Shown here: in pieces, positions 9,339-19,995 of the stretch
Layout of the letters: the number at the start of each line of letters is the position of its first letter
Position numbering within the stretch: the first letter of the stretch is position 1
Source: Argyresthia goedartella
Taxonomy: Eukaryota; Arthropoda; Insecta; Lepidoptera; Argyresthiidae
NCBI GenBank assembly: GCA_949825045.1
Contig: OX463824.1
Location: 27,436,001 to 27,500,000 of the forward strand
Reading direction: 5' to 3'
DNA: 64,000 bases
Position numbers and translations under genes: made by a program
Notes under the pieces: generated by a model
Told to the model about the DNA's origin: nothing
What the model saw: only the letters and a program-made list of their open reading frames with translations
Database searches by the model: none

Positions 9339-11924
9339 TCTTGATGCCACGCATTTCCAACCTCACTGCTCTCCCTCTCTCCTCGATATTATGATCGTCT
9401 CTAACTTGGATAAGGTCGCTGTACATGGTCGACTCAACTCTCCTTTCTCGTTTCACGACCTTATCTATCTTTCGTATAAGATCAGGCCTCTCAAGAGCAG
9501 GGCAAAATTTCTTAATATTCGTAACTTTAGGGATATTAACCTAGAGTCTCTTAGGTCGGATGCCTTGTCGATCGACTGGTCCCCTATAATATCCAGCGAG
9601 ACCATGGACGAGAAAATCAACAAGTTCAATATCATAGTCCTAGGTCTCTACGACAAGCATGCACCTATAAAAAAAGTGAGAGTGAAACACCTACCCGCCG
9701 CTTGGCTAACAGATACTATTAAGCGTCTAATGGCCAAGAGGAACAGAGCCAAGTGTAAATACCGTAAGAATCCGACAGATGACAATTTTCTTTCTTACAA
9801 ATGTCTTCGCAACCGCTGCAACCGTCTCTGTCGTGATGCTAAACGTCGGCACATCCACGAGAGTATTGAAAGTTACACACCAGCTCAGGTGTGGAAGTTT
9901 CTAAAAACACTTGGCATAGGTAAGACTCAGGACTTTCATGCTGGTAATGTAGATCTCAACGGTCTCAACCAGTTCCTTTCTGCCCCACCTGTTGTGATGG
10001 ATCCCATTGTCAAACAAGCCACTCTTCAGAGCCTGCGCTCTAAGTCCTTACCCGACACCACACCATTCAACTTGAGCAATGTTGGAATCTATGCGGTCAA
10101 GAAGGCGGTACTAGCAGTGAGCTCGAAAGTCGTAGGTGATGATAAAATCTGCCTTAAAATGCTTTTAACAATCCTGGATGAACTACTGCCAGCTATTACA
10201 CATGTTATAAATTTTTCCTTATCGAATGGCATCTTCCCCACCATGTGGAAAAAAGCATTAGTCATCCCGCTCCCCAAAACTTCCAGTCCCACCTCTTTTA
10301 AAGAGTATCGACCTATTTCAATCCTACCCATCCTCTCCAAAGTCCTTGAATCCATTGTCCATACCCAGCTCTCTTCTTACCTTCTCTCAAACAATCTGCT
10401 GAACATGTACCAGTCAGGATTCATACCGGGTCATAGCACCGTCACGGCTCTCATGAAAGTCATAGATGATATCCAGGTAGCCATGGACTGCAAACAGCTT
10501 TCCGTGCTTGCTTTACTTGACTTCAGTAGTGCCTTCAACTGCGTAGATTTTGACATTCTCGTTGAGCTTCTCAGATCTCTGAACGTCTCCTCCTTTTCTG
10601 CTAGCTGGTTCGACTCTTATTTGAGGGATCGGCAACAGCGTATCAGGTCGGAAGAGATATCCACTGAATGGTGTGACCTCTCTACAGGCGTCCCTCAAGG
10701 TGGTATTCTTTCTCCTCTTCTATTCTCGATCTTTATCAACACCATCTCGGACGTCCTGTCCTCCTCATATCATCTTTACGCTGATGATCTCCAGATTTAT
10801 CGCCAATTCTCTCTCAACGATGCACACTCTGCTGTGGAGGCACTCAACGCTGATCTTGAGGGAATAAGAAGTTGGGCTTCATCCTTCGGACTCCTGGTCA
10901 ACCCGAGCAAGTCCCAGGCCATGATAATAGGTACTAGACATTCTCTTAACTTGTTGCAGCAACATATCATTCCATCTGTCACTTTTAATGGTACCACAAT
11001 CGTATATAGCGATAAAGTTAAAAACCTGGGTCTAATCTTCGACAACCAGTTGTCCTGGTCATCGCATGTCAATGAGGTAAGTCGCCGAGTATTTTCTACC
11101 TTTCACTCTCTCAGGAGACTTCAGTACTTTTTGCCTCGACATACCAAAATCACTCTTGCTCAATCTCTCATTCTACCCCTCATCGATTACGCTGATGTCT
11201 GCTGGGTCAGTGCTAACGAAGAACTACTGAACAAACTCGAACGACTTCAAAATCTCGGGATTCGGTTTATCTTCGGGCTGCGCAAATACGACCATGTGTC
11301 ACAACATCGCAGGGAGTTGAAGTGGCTGCCGATTCGTCTTCGTCGGGATTCACACATCCTCAATTTCCTCTACAACATTTTACGTAATCCACGCTACCCA
11401 ACTTTCTTACGAGACAGTTTTCAATTTCTTTCTTCCAGCAGACCTCGGAGAACTCACGCAGTTTCCATGCTCACAACTCCACAGCATAACACCGCTTACT
11501 ATGAGAACGGGTTTAGAACCCGGGCCATTCGGTTGTGGAATGCACTCCCCTGCACCATCAGGGACAGTCCTAATCTGAATATCTTTAAAAGTCGTGTGAA
11601 GAAACATTACCTCTCCCTTTAGAGTTATAGGTATTATGCATGTAAGTATGTATTAGTATAGTGTATAAAATAGTATTTGTAGTATATAATAAGTATTTAG
11701 TATATTATTATAGTTATTATTTAATTTATTTTATTTATTATTTTATATATTGTACACATAGGTCTACCCCTGCTCAACCATCAACTTTTCCCTTGTTTGC
11801 CTGGTTTGCTGGAAGAGATCTCTTATTAGAGATAAGCTCGCCTTTGTACACTTTTTTTATGTAACTCTTGTTTTTTGTATGATTTGTGTGCAATAAAGAA
11901 ATTATGAATTATGATGAAAAGCTT

Positions 11925-12260
11925 TTATAAGTGTATATCCCGGTAAGGTCCCGTGTCTTTTTAGATCTGTATCATCCTTAGTATGGCTTTTCTGGATGAT
12001 TACCCCGTCAACCTTGTTCTCTGTTAGTAGTTTAGTTAAATAGTTGCATTTGGAAACTCTGATGCCTTCAATAATTAATTGACATCTTTTGTCTTAGGGC
12101 TCTGATTAGAGCCGTCTGTATTTTGTTTGTGAGAAGATCCATTGGTATACTGAGACAAAGTATTGATATTGCAAATTTTCTTTTATTCACTACCCAGGGG
12201 ACACGTGCAGGGTTGTTGGTAGGCAGCTCCTGCGGACGCGAGCAACAAACGTCCCCCATC
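11925..12260 (-). pseudogene. LINE fragment: N-terminus of an APE endonuclease
   Basis: Read leftwards, one frame gives KRKFAISILCLSIPMDLL and IRALRQKMSIN. After a frame change near 12066 it gives LTKLLTENKVDGVIIQKSHT, then DDTDLKRHGTLPGYTLIK. The second part matches the start of AP-endonuclease domains of LINE ORF2 proteins (...VDVVLIQETHT...RGKIPGY), with Glu of QETHT replaced by Lys. The frame stops abruptly at the family-A LINE tail, so that LINE probably inserted into this older one. Confidence 0.6.
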
Positions 12261-12759
12261 TTTCTATTTATTTTGTATTATCTCAAATATTATGTAGTCT
12301 TATCACGTATTCCCTAACATCTAGGAATACAATCCCTTTGACAAATCTACCATCAGGACACGATTCTGTTAAAAGAGTTAGCGGTCTTTTGGTCGATTTT
12401 TCTATCTGAAAGGGATTCTGATAGAAATTCCCAGATGTCAATCAATTAAACAATCAAAACTGATTTACAACTATAGATTTACATATTGGAGAACGGAGGC
12501 GAAGATTTTTTTTAGATCTCTTCCTCCGACTCACCCAAGTCTTCTAGAGAAGCATCATAAAATTCCGTTACAGACCCATGTCTTCCCGGGAAGACATGGA
12601 TTCACTTTAAATTTTTATTTAAAAAATATTACGCTGTGCTTGGGCGGTAAACTGCCATGATTGGTTGGTGTGTGGACGCCAAATGAACCAAATTAGGTCG
12701 TACAATTACCAGTCCGTACAACTTTCTTACAAAAAAATCCATTAAAATAAGCTTTCGTT
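12261..12759. other. No gene; contains a 24-bp perfect palindrome
   Basis: No coding frame recognised. 12576-12599 is a perfect palindrome with half-site CCATGTCTTCCC and no spacer. Confidence 0.7.
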
Positions 12760-13113
12760 CTAGGATTTTGAAAAATTTAAATGTGAGGTTTTTTGCTTGA
12801 ATTCGAAGTAAGTCTTTGTTTTATTCCTACCTACAATTGCTTTTGGGTTAGACAATAGACAAATTGTAGTGAAATTCATCCATAAAATCGGCAAAACGAC
12901 AATTATGTCGAGAGGGAACATTTTATAGTAGTCTGAGATTGTCACGTAAATACAAACTAAGGTAGCAATGACATTAATTTTACATAGAATAAGAGAAGGT
13001 TTCATCAGAAACTCAGATATACTTACATCTCTATTAGTTCTAAGAGTTACCATCAACAACATCCAACAGAATCTCTTGATAAGTCCAGTGCCGCACGCCG
13101 GGCGAGATGTCAT
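12760..13113 (-). other. 117-codon open frame, unidentified
   Basis: An open frame with an ATG at 13113 contains two hydrophobic stretches (SLILCKINVIATLVCIYVTI and FPLDIIVVLPILWMNF). On the minus strand a donor-like GATGTAAGT occurs near 13033. It could be an exon or relic of a membrane protein, or chance in AT-rich DNA. No family is recognised and no second copy exists in the window. Confidence 0.2.
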
Positions 13114-13705
13114 GTGACGGGGGCGTTAGCGGTTATCGCGCCGCGAGCTTGGGACTCGCAGAGGTTAAAAATTGGTTGTGTTTAACTAATACACATATTA
13201 CAATATTAATTATTATAAATAACAAGCAGGAATAAATAATTATAAAATTATTAACAGCGAGTTCTGTGTTGTTAGATTAACCCCAAGCAGTATTGTCATT
13301 TATGTAATCTTGAATATTATAATAAGTAATATCCCTTTTAAAACAAAGTGATTTTTGCATGGTTTTGCTCAAATGGCAATTTCAAAATGTCCAGAGGTAT
13401 CTTGTTGTAGTAAAGAATGCACCGACCCATGAGAGCATTGCTAACCTAAGAAAAATATAATAATCTTACTGGTTTCACTGTGTTTGTCAAAATCATTTCC
13501 GCCGTATTTACATTACACAAACGCTTTCGGTTCGTTAACACTCTATTCGTCTAAAACTCTGCAAACTAACATTAATTAATGTCCCAGAATGGCATTTGAG
13601 CACCTGTTTACTGCTTCCCTGCAGTCCAAAGACTTTCATCGGTCGCTAACTCAAAATAATCAGGACTGGAAGCATCTTCCAAATGTCAAAAATCAAATCA
13701 CACAG
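13114..13705. other. No gene seen
   Basis: AT-rich with no recognised coding frame or repeat. Confidence 0.5.
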
Positions 13706-13870
13706 CAAAATCGGTCAAGTGCGAGTGGGACTCACACAAGAAGTGTTTGGTACCATCGTATAACAAAAAACGCAAATCAATACATCTCTTGCCAGGGACC
13801 TCTTTATTTTTTTAATTGCGTGTAGTTATTTGGGGCTGTAGCGGCAGACGGACAGACGGTACTCTCAAAA
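13706..13870 (+). repeat. Dispersed repeat of the CAAGTGCGAGT... type
   Basis: Carries GGTCAAGTGCGAGTGGGACT near the left and GTAGCGGCAGACGGACAGAC near the right. Both ends match a very common lepidopteran repeat (CAAGTGCGAGTCGGACTCGC ... GACGGACGGACAGCGGAG). Related fragments lie at 30283-30345, 61935-62120 and 63070-63120. Class unknown. Confidence 0.6.
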
Positions 13871-13894
13871 CTGTGATAGATGAAATAATAATTA

Positions 13895-14145
13895 AATATT
13901 AGAGGACAGTCGTACACAAATCGAGCTAGGCCCATAATAAGCTCAACAAGGGCTGTGTTATGGGTACTAGAGGACGATATATTTAAAAGAGATAATTACA
14001 TAGGTAAATTCATAGAAAACATCCAAGACTAAGAAACTAATATTCATGCCCATCACACAAATATTTGCCCTTACTGGGATTTGAACCCAGGACCGTTCGC
14101 TTCGTAGGCAGGGTCACTACCCGCTAGGCTTAACCGGTCAGATAA
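13895..14145 (-). mobile_element. tRNA-derived SINE (family 2), copy 1
   Basis: On the minus strand the head reads TGACCGGTTAAGCCTAGCGG, and the B box GGTTCAAATCC lies at about 14079-14090, an exact fit to GGTTCRANNCC. The body includes CAAATATTTGTGTGATGGG and a TCTAGTACCCATAACACAGC region. A second, truncated copy lies at 21166-21330. It differs in sequence from the family 1 SINEs. Confidence 0.8.
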
Positions 14146-14154
14146 TTTAATTAT

Positions 14155-14325
14155 TGTTCTACTCTACACATATTTCTACCCCTGCTCAGCAATCAACCTT
14201 TATCATCCTTACTTGGTTTGCTGAAAGAGATCGCTTACTAGAGAAAACCTCGCATTAGCACTCAATTTTTATGTATTTTTTGTTTTTATAGTAATTTGTA
14301 TGCAATGACGAAATTAAGAATTCTG
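14155..14325 (+). mobile_element. Family-A LINE, 3' end only
   Basis: Matches the 3' UTR of the copy ending at 11920: CTACCCCTGCTCA, TTGGTTTGCTGAAAGAGATC, an altered GAGATAAGCTCGCC-like block and TTTGTATGCAATGACGAAATT. No coding sequence remains, so this is a heavily 5'-truncated insertion. Confidence 0.8.
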
Positions 14326-14650
14326 AATAATGGCTAAAACGTACTTTGGCGGAGGGGTAGGCGCAAAGATAGTGTCTCCATTATAATTCCTCCTTGGTCC
14401 CCAATAACGAGTCGCGAAATTTGCGAGCTACGAACAAACAATGGAGTTATAAGGTAAAACAACCTTTTGTCCCTTAACATAACCTATAGCGGCCCCAGTC
14501 ACAGAGTTTCAGAGGTTATGATAGTCCTTTTTAACTCCCGAAGTCCCGATGAAAAAAGACGGGTGTTATAACTTTGAAGTGTAGACTTTATAGCCCAATA
14601 CACCGAAACCATACTCCACTAAGATACACAAGCGCTTTCAACATATATTG
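14326..14650. other. No gene seen
   Basis: No coding frame or repeat recognised between the LINE tail and the R1 repeat. Confidence 0.5.
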
Positions 14651-15145
14651 ATTTTTATCTACACACGTATCATAAAAACTCTTTACTGCGTACAAAAAAC
14701 GCACGTTACGATCAGCATAATGTTAAACTACTTGGTAAAAACTCATTTCTTATCTGAAAAATTACACATTATGACCATAATGTGTAATTTTTCTACACAT
14801 TATGACATTCAAATTTCGAAGGCCGACGCCCGCCTCGTGCCGCCCCTAGTTTGTCTGTAAAGTTGGTACTGACATTCAAATATCGAACGCCGACGCCCGA
14901 AGTTGGTGCTACAGAAAAATCTAAACAACTGCAGAGCCACAATGCCGGTCAAACATGCGGTTCCTGAACACATCAAAGAGAGCTTATGATATGTGTGTAG
15001 ATAAACTAGTGTATGTAACTGTACATAATTAGGCATTAAAACTCTCGAGTGATATTATTACGAAACTCGCCTTCGGCTCGTTTCATAAACCCACTCTCGA
15101 GTATTAATGCCCTCCATTATGTAGCAGTCACATAAACTACTATTA
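14651..15145 (-). repeat. Dispersed repeat R1, copy A
   Basis: Same ~490-bp unit as 26061-26562 and 31544-32020, in opposite orientation. One end reads TTTTTATCTACACACG and the other AGTAGTTTATGTGACTGC. Internal features are a hairpin of ACACATTATG-type arms near 14765-14800, two TCGAACGCCGACGCCC-like units, and a stem formed by GGCATTAAAACTCTCGAG with its inverted partner near 15035-15110. No terminal inverted repeat or coding potential was found. Likely a non-autonomous DNA element. Confidence 0.85.
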
Positions 15146-15149
15146 TAAC

Positions 15150-15555
15150 TTATCCTTTGGTCCTTTAAAATATTTTCATGACATAGAGCTAATCTGATGA
15201 TGGAGCCGAAAGGTGGCTATGGGAATTCTGTAACAAAACCACGCAACCCTTTCGAGTTTGGGAGCGTTTGATTCGCCTTGACATGTCCTTTGGTCCCATA
15301 CAATTTTTCGTGACATGGAGCTGTTCTGATGATGGAGCCGGAAGGTGGCCCTGGGAATTTGTAACAAAACGAGGCAACCCTTTCGAGTTTGGGAGCGTTT
15401 GATTCGCCTTGACATGTCCTTTGGTCCCATTCAATGTTTTCATGTCATGGAGCTGATCTGATAATGGAGCCGGAAGGTGGCCATGGGAATTTGTAACAAA
15501 ACGACGCTACACTCTCGAGTTTGACTTCGTTTGATTTGTCTTGACTAGTACTTTA
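15150..15555. repeat. Tandem array, three copies of a 132-bp unit
   Basis: Units begin at about 15179, 15311 and 15443, each starting near TGACATGGAGCTGATCTG and containing GATGGAGCCGGAAGGTGG, GGGAATTTGTAACAAAAC and CCTTTCGAGTTTGGGAGCG. The third copy is the most divergent at its right end. A partial unit (ATCCTTTGGTCC) precedes the first. Confidence 0.92.
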
Positions 15556-15643
15556 GTTCTAGATTAGATTACAGCCTTAATATTGATTGCAAAGGTGGGT
15601 CCAATCCCCGTTCTATCAGAAATATGCATGTCGGTATGCATAC

Positions 15644-15894
15644 TGTTAGCGGCTTCGGCAGGCAGCCGTGGGGCGGGCAGCAGCGCGCCTATATAAAGCG
15701 AGGCGCAGACCTCGTGCGGGGCACTTGCTCTGCCGTCGTCATAGACTCAACACCTCACCATTTTTATTGTCACGCTGTCCGATATCTTTATTCGTTTTGA
15801 TAATTGTTATTAGAGTCCATTTTTGTTGAAATTATAATCAGTCAGTTTCAGTGTGTTTCTTTTTAAAAATCATCTCGGCCTCTGGTTGCTAATA
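15644..15894 (+). repeat. 5' LTR of the gypsy element
   Basis: 251 bp beginning TGTTAGCGGC and ending in GGTTGCTAATA. Its right ~110 bp (from ATCTTTATTCGTTTTGATAA to the end) recurs at about 19008-19120. A TATATAAAG at 15690-15698 is a credible core promoter. ATCAGAAGTGGGAT follows directly and may be the primer-binding site. Confidence 0.8.
15690..15698 (+). promoter_or_regulatory. TATA box in gypsy LTR
   Basis: TATATAAAG set in a GC-rich LTR context, about 45 bp from the LTR left end; consistent with the LTR promoter. Confidence 0.6.
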
Positions 15895-17047
15895 TCAGAA
15901 GTGGGATAGGATTCCTGTGATTCTATCTCACACGCCTACATCAATTTTAATTTCTACGAGTGAAAGATGTCGGATTGTGAATAACGTTGTAGCCGACGTG
16001 ACAGTAGTCGTTCACGCGAGCGACATCATAATGTGAAAAGTGAAGTGAAAAGTGAACACGATAAAGGCCAGTTGCAACAGGAAATGTCTGCACTCTTGGC
16101 TCACCTCTGTGCGTTAGAAGACCGCAAAACAGTTGGGCCTGTGGCTCAATTCTACCCATCGTCGGTGTCTGCCCCGCAAACAATGTAGGCGCGCGATCAC
16201 CGCCGCCGCCGCCGCCAGCTTGGCGCCATGAGCCTGAGCCAGCTCGATGCGTGATACTCCACACTCCCGCACGTGCCTCGAGTCTGCAGGCCTGCTGGGC
16301 CTGTGTCGGAAAGTATTCATACAAACGTGAATACTAGCGAGGTATTTATGCCGAAGAAAAAAAAATAGTCGATGGCAGACAAATTTGTGGATGCGATTCG
16401 GGCGATTGGTATCTATGATGAGATCTATCCATCATTTTTACATCTATAGTTTTCATAACATTGAGGATTTGTGTGAGAAGGTAGATCGCGCCTTATCGCA
16501 AAACAATTGGAGTGACTATGAATGATTTCGGCGATAGTGCAGTGCCTTGTTACTGATCCACACATTAGAATAGCAGCCACAGACACAAAACTACATCCAA
16601 GTAACCTAGTAGATTTTTGCTCAATCTATGTCAAGCCTAGGGTGCATAAAAATATTCCGTCTATCGTTCGTACTAGTACGTCACAAAGTATGATCCCCAC
16701 AAAAGGCAAACCCGTTGCGTTTTGTAGAAAGCGCAAGTTTTGAAGATGATGATTTTCACATGTTGTGGGACAGTCAGGACACAGGCAAGCTTCCTGTAAT
16801 AAGCAATCTAGGAAGAATACATGGGGAGGTTCGAGTACTTCAATATACAGTGGTTCTAATAATAATGTCCCTTCCTAGCGAAAGATATTGAATGTTTTGG
16901 CAGGCATGACTATTAGCGAGGGTCAGGTACGGCCGAGCCATGATAAAGTTGTTATTTTGCTCAAAAAACCCGAATGAATAGCTGCTTTCAAGACCGGAAC
17001 TGTAGGTTGCACGCACAGACCTAGAAGAATTTCTCATCAAAAAACCG

Positions 17048-17560
17048 GTGCTTGCAATCTATGACCCTCCCTTGCCGATTGAGGTGCATACTGATACAAG
17101 TTCTATCGGTTATGGAACTTTGCTTATGCAGGTTCGTGATGGAGGACACAAGCGAGTTGTTTCCTGCTACAGTAAGTTATTGAAAGGTGTGGAAATAAAG
17201 TACGCTGCGAGCTCTGCAGCATTAGAGCCATTATGTTGTGGGTGTAACTTTAACACGTGTAACACGTTGGTCACTAACCACATTGAGTCAACAGCGTGCA
17301 ACAGAGTTGCACGTTGCCAGTCAGCGGCGACAGGATTCACATGCTAATAAAGGTCGTAAGGAACCTAAGACGTTTTCTAATGGTGACTTCGTTTTTCTCT
17401 CCAAAAATTCGCAGAGTGCTGGCAAGCTGGACTCCGAGCGGCCCTTACAAGGTCTTGCAGGAGCTGCCTCACCACCGCTACGAGCTTGAACTGCTAACGG
17501 GTACCTATGGCAAACGGACCCAAGTGGCAGCGTTCTTTGAGGGCGTCAGCGAGCCATAGC
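17048..17560 (+). pseudogene. Gypsy pol remnant: RT/RNase H fused to integrase end
   Basis: From about 17043 the frame reads KPVLAIYDPPLPIEVHTDTS then SIGYGTLLMQ and KRVVSCYSKLLKG, the RT-RNase H connection of Ty3/gypsy pol with its first RNase H aspartate (HTD). It then degenerates. From about 17340, switching frame, KEPKTFSNGDFVFLSKNSQS and GPYKVLQELPHHRYELELL match the end of a gypsy integrase. Most of RNase H and the integrase catalytic core are missing, so a large internal deletion joins the two. Confidence 0.75.
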
Positions 17561-18999
17561 AGATAGAGGATGCTATGACTGGGCAGCGGGTGTTCCCGGC
17601 TGTATGAGACGGTACTACCGTCTGCAGATACCAATCTGGCGTGACTTTTGTCACGGGGGCTATAGCAAGCGGAAAATTGGGCCTCTGCTATAAGCCTGGA
17701 GGCCGTGGGCCTGGAGACTGAGTACCTGGAGGCCGTGGGGCCTGGAGGCTGTGAGCCTGGTTTAGTATAACATTAGCACTCAAATATGTGCTTAAGTTAT
17801 GCAGTGTTGGAGAGGAGAGTGGTGTCCCGAGACTTGTGCCGCTTTCTTCGAAGGTGAGAGCCCATAGATTTTTGATCCACATGGTACTGTGTCACTGTAA
17901 TAGGAAAGTATATAATTGCAAACTCCCTTAACCTATCTTGTTAATTATCCCTTTCGTAGACTTATTCTCTTACTTATGTGTGACTACAGACTTACTGACT
18001 ACCTATATGACAATATGTTGTGATCACTGTGCAATGTGTATCAAAATATCTAGATGGCGGTTGGTGATACCTTGTGTGATTTTTATTATGCTGGGCCTTC
18101 CCGTGGTAAGCACCTTCTGGGTATGCTCAACTTAATGCCTCTACCTCTAAGTGCTGTTTTGTTTATTTTGCGGTATGGGATTGCGCTACCTACTGGACCG
18201 GTGCGGTCATTGCATCGAGTGCACCCGTATCCGTCGGTACCGAACAGTTTTTATGGCAAACTTAGTAGTTGTAAGTCCCACACTGTTACCGGGGAGACAG
18301 TTGGGACGCTTTCTGTTCACGTTGATCGAGTCGAGCTCCAACGGGTTGCGACGGTCTGCAGCCTGAGCCTCATTTCGGGCGCCACTTCGCACGCTACGCT
18401 ACTTCTGGTTACCACGTATCACGTAGGAGTGTTATGAATGACATAAAGGAAAGAAGTGTTTGCCAGTGTCTGCAGAGTGGTGTCCCGAGACTTGCGCTGC
18501 GTTTTTTGAACTTAAGTGAGCTTGTTTAAGTTGGTGAAGTCTGCATTGCTACAGAGAGTCGTGCGGATCTTCATGTGAGACAGTAGACGAACTGCGGGAC
18601 GCTCTACGTCATGCAAACTGCCTGACCGGTCTCACGAAGACTGGCCTTGCCAGCCACGTATAGAGGACGGACTGCGGGACGCTCCCTTGGCGATTTGGTA
18701 TCGCACTACACTATGGGTCATGTGGAGGACTGACTGCGGGACGCTCCTATCGGCAGACAATGCCCCACATGACAGCGAATGAACATGGATCCATGGTTGT
18801 GTGAAGTGTGTGATGTATGAGTGGCGAATTGATGAATTATGAATTTACACCATTGGTTTGGTACATATGTGAAGAATGAAACTTTGTGGGGTACTAATTT
18901 CGTTACCTACTTGGTACTTCACAAACGTAACTTAGTCATGCAGTATGTCAGATTATTGAGTGAGGGACTTGCAAGATGACCTGAGTGAAAAAGTAGGAG
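17561..18999 (+). other. Gypsy 3' non-coding region with short repeats and PPT
   Basis: About 1.4 kb with no coding frame. It holds CCTGGAGGCCGTGGG-type units at 17695-17760, the phrase GTGGTGTCCCGAGACTTG at about 17818 and 18478, and three copies of ACTGCGGGACGCTC at about 18592, 18670 and 18731. A purine tract GAAAAAGTAGGAGG at about 18986-18999 abuts the 3' LTR and is the likely polypurine tract. Confidence 0.6.
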
Positions 19000-19120
19000 G
19001 CATTCAGCCGTGGGGCTATCTTTATTCGTTTTGATAATTGTTATTAGAGTCCATTTTTGTTGAAAATATAGTTTCAGTGTGTTTCTTTTTAAAAATCATC
19101 TCGGCCTCTGGTTTCTAACA
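19000..19120 (+). repeat. 3' LTR of the gypsy element, internally deleted
   Basis: Retains CAGCCGTGGGG and then jumps to CTATCTTTATTCGTTTTGAT, so about 115 bp including the TATA region and the first ~18 bp are missing relative to the 5' LTR. The right end CTAACA meets the target duplication. Confidence 0.75.
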
Positions 19121-19124
19121 ATAC

Positions 19125-19995
19125 AATATTTCCTACTTTAGGTGCCGTTTTAGTATATATAGGATTCCCTACAGAAAGAAGGCTGCTTCTCATGTACCGT
19201 GATAAGAAGAAAGTTGAAATTTTCACTGTCTATTAATTATGGTGTTAGAAGATTCAAAATTCAAATTCAAAAATTCAGAAATCTTTATTTGGAAATTACA
19301 AGTATTGTTCTAAGTACTAGTATAGAGCTTCCCTGCCTGTATAAGGGATAGATTGCTGGTGGTCTCCACACTAATTATAACCTGTATTACACGACACTAT
19401 CTCAATCTCATGTAAAGACAATGTAAATATTTCTTCTTATTGCTCTAAAATGTCGTTGCATGTTGACGGGTTACAAAACCTGCCTTCTGAGCTTCATGCA
19501 ATCTACCTTAAATATGTCGCCAAGATGTCCTGATAGTTCTGATAGTCTGAAAGATTGTACTCGAAACAGTGACAGATATGGATTAAAATTAATTTATACC
19601 ATCCCCCAGAGGAGGGCCACCTAAGTACTTAGAAATATTTGTTGGGCCCAATGTTGTTGCGTTACAATGTAGATATGTCCAAAGGTCTGATGAAGGCACT
19701 ATTGGACATATCGTAGAAATCATATGGCCCTGCTTCCGGAGAGCACAAATGTATGATACTGGCACACCTTCCGTGTAGACTTTGATAAAGATGGAGTTCA
19801 CCGTACTGAATCCAAGTCTGTACAATTTTCGGCAAAATATAGTCATGGTACTGATGAACGAAGGATGTTGCCAATCATATTATGATCTGAGTAACTTTGA
19901 TTTGGTTTGTAGTAGTTAGTAGTTTGGAGCGGGCTTCAAAAGGACTTATAATAGATATTTATCAATGGGGGTTTGCTTCATAAATAAACATTCCC
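19125..19995. other. No gene recognised
   Basis: A minus-strand stretch at about 19590-19875 has two overlapping 70-85 codon frames but no family match. Nothing else was recognised. Confidence 0.4.

Larger units (their letters stand above)
8926..11622 (+). pseudogene. Family-A LINE ORF (endonuclease C-terminus and reverse transcriptase)
   Basis: From about 9322 the frame is open for roughly 766 codons. It includes the end of the APE endonuclease (SLLDIMIVSN, with FSFHDLIYLSY as the His-Asp end) and the linker WLTDTIKRLMAKRN. The RT motifs follow: WKKALVIPLPKTS and YRPISILPILSKV, QSGFIPGHSTVTAL, motif A LLDFSSAFNCVDFD, motif B GVPQGGILSP and motif C YHLYADDLQIY. A thumb/C-terminal region ends RLWNALPCTIRD and KKHYLSL. 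All three catalytic aspartates are present, so the RT portion could still be intact. The endonuclease is disabled by 5' truncation and by the SINE after GDFNTCLLKNDSRS. No ATG upstream of the SINE belongs to the native start. Confidence 0.88.
8920..11920 (+). mobile_element. Family-A LINE (CR1/L2-like), 5'-truncated copy with SINE insert
   Basis: Second of three coding copies of the LINE whose complete form lies at 55626-59257. It starts inside the endonuclease (IDYFDTLESLL...GDFNTCLL), is split by a SINE at 9056-9291, resumes at about 9322 and runs in one open frame to the stop at 11620-11622. The 3' UTR holds the conserved block GGTTTGCTGGAAGAGATCTC followed by GATAAGCTCGCCTTTGTA. A polyadenylation-like AATAAA and an ATTATG-type tail end near 11920. 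The right end lies within a minus-strand LINE endonuclease remnant. Confidence 0.9.
15644..19120 (+). mobile_element. Decayed Ty3/gypsy LTR retrotransposon
   Basis: Bounded by a 4-bp target duplication ATAC (15640-15643 and 19121-19124), with a 5' LTR starting TGTTAGC and a 3' LTR ending CTAACA. Internal DNA retains gag-like scraps (FVDAIRAIGIYDE near 16385), an RT/RNase H block and an integrase C-terminal block, all frameshifted or deleted. Total length (3.5 kb) is well short of an intact element. It is classed as Ty3/gypsy from the HTDTSSIGYG and GDFVFLSKNSQS motifs. Confidence 0.85.

Noticed and set aside
14070..14145. tRNA gene on the minus strand with exact B box
   Set aside because: Followed by SINE body sequence shared with 21166-21330; no acceptor stem.
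15176..15443. Repetitive 84-codon proteins on the minus strand
   Set aside because: They are translations of the 132-bp tandem array in two frames at once.
15150..15555. CRISPR-like array
   Set aside because: Units are long (132 bp) contiguous tandem repeats without spacers, in clearly eukaryotic element-rich DNA.
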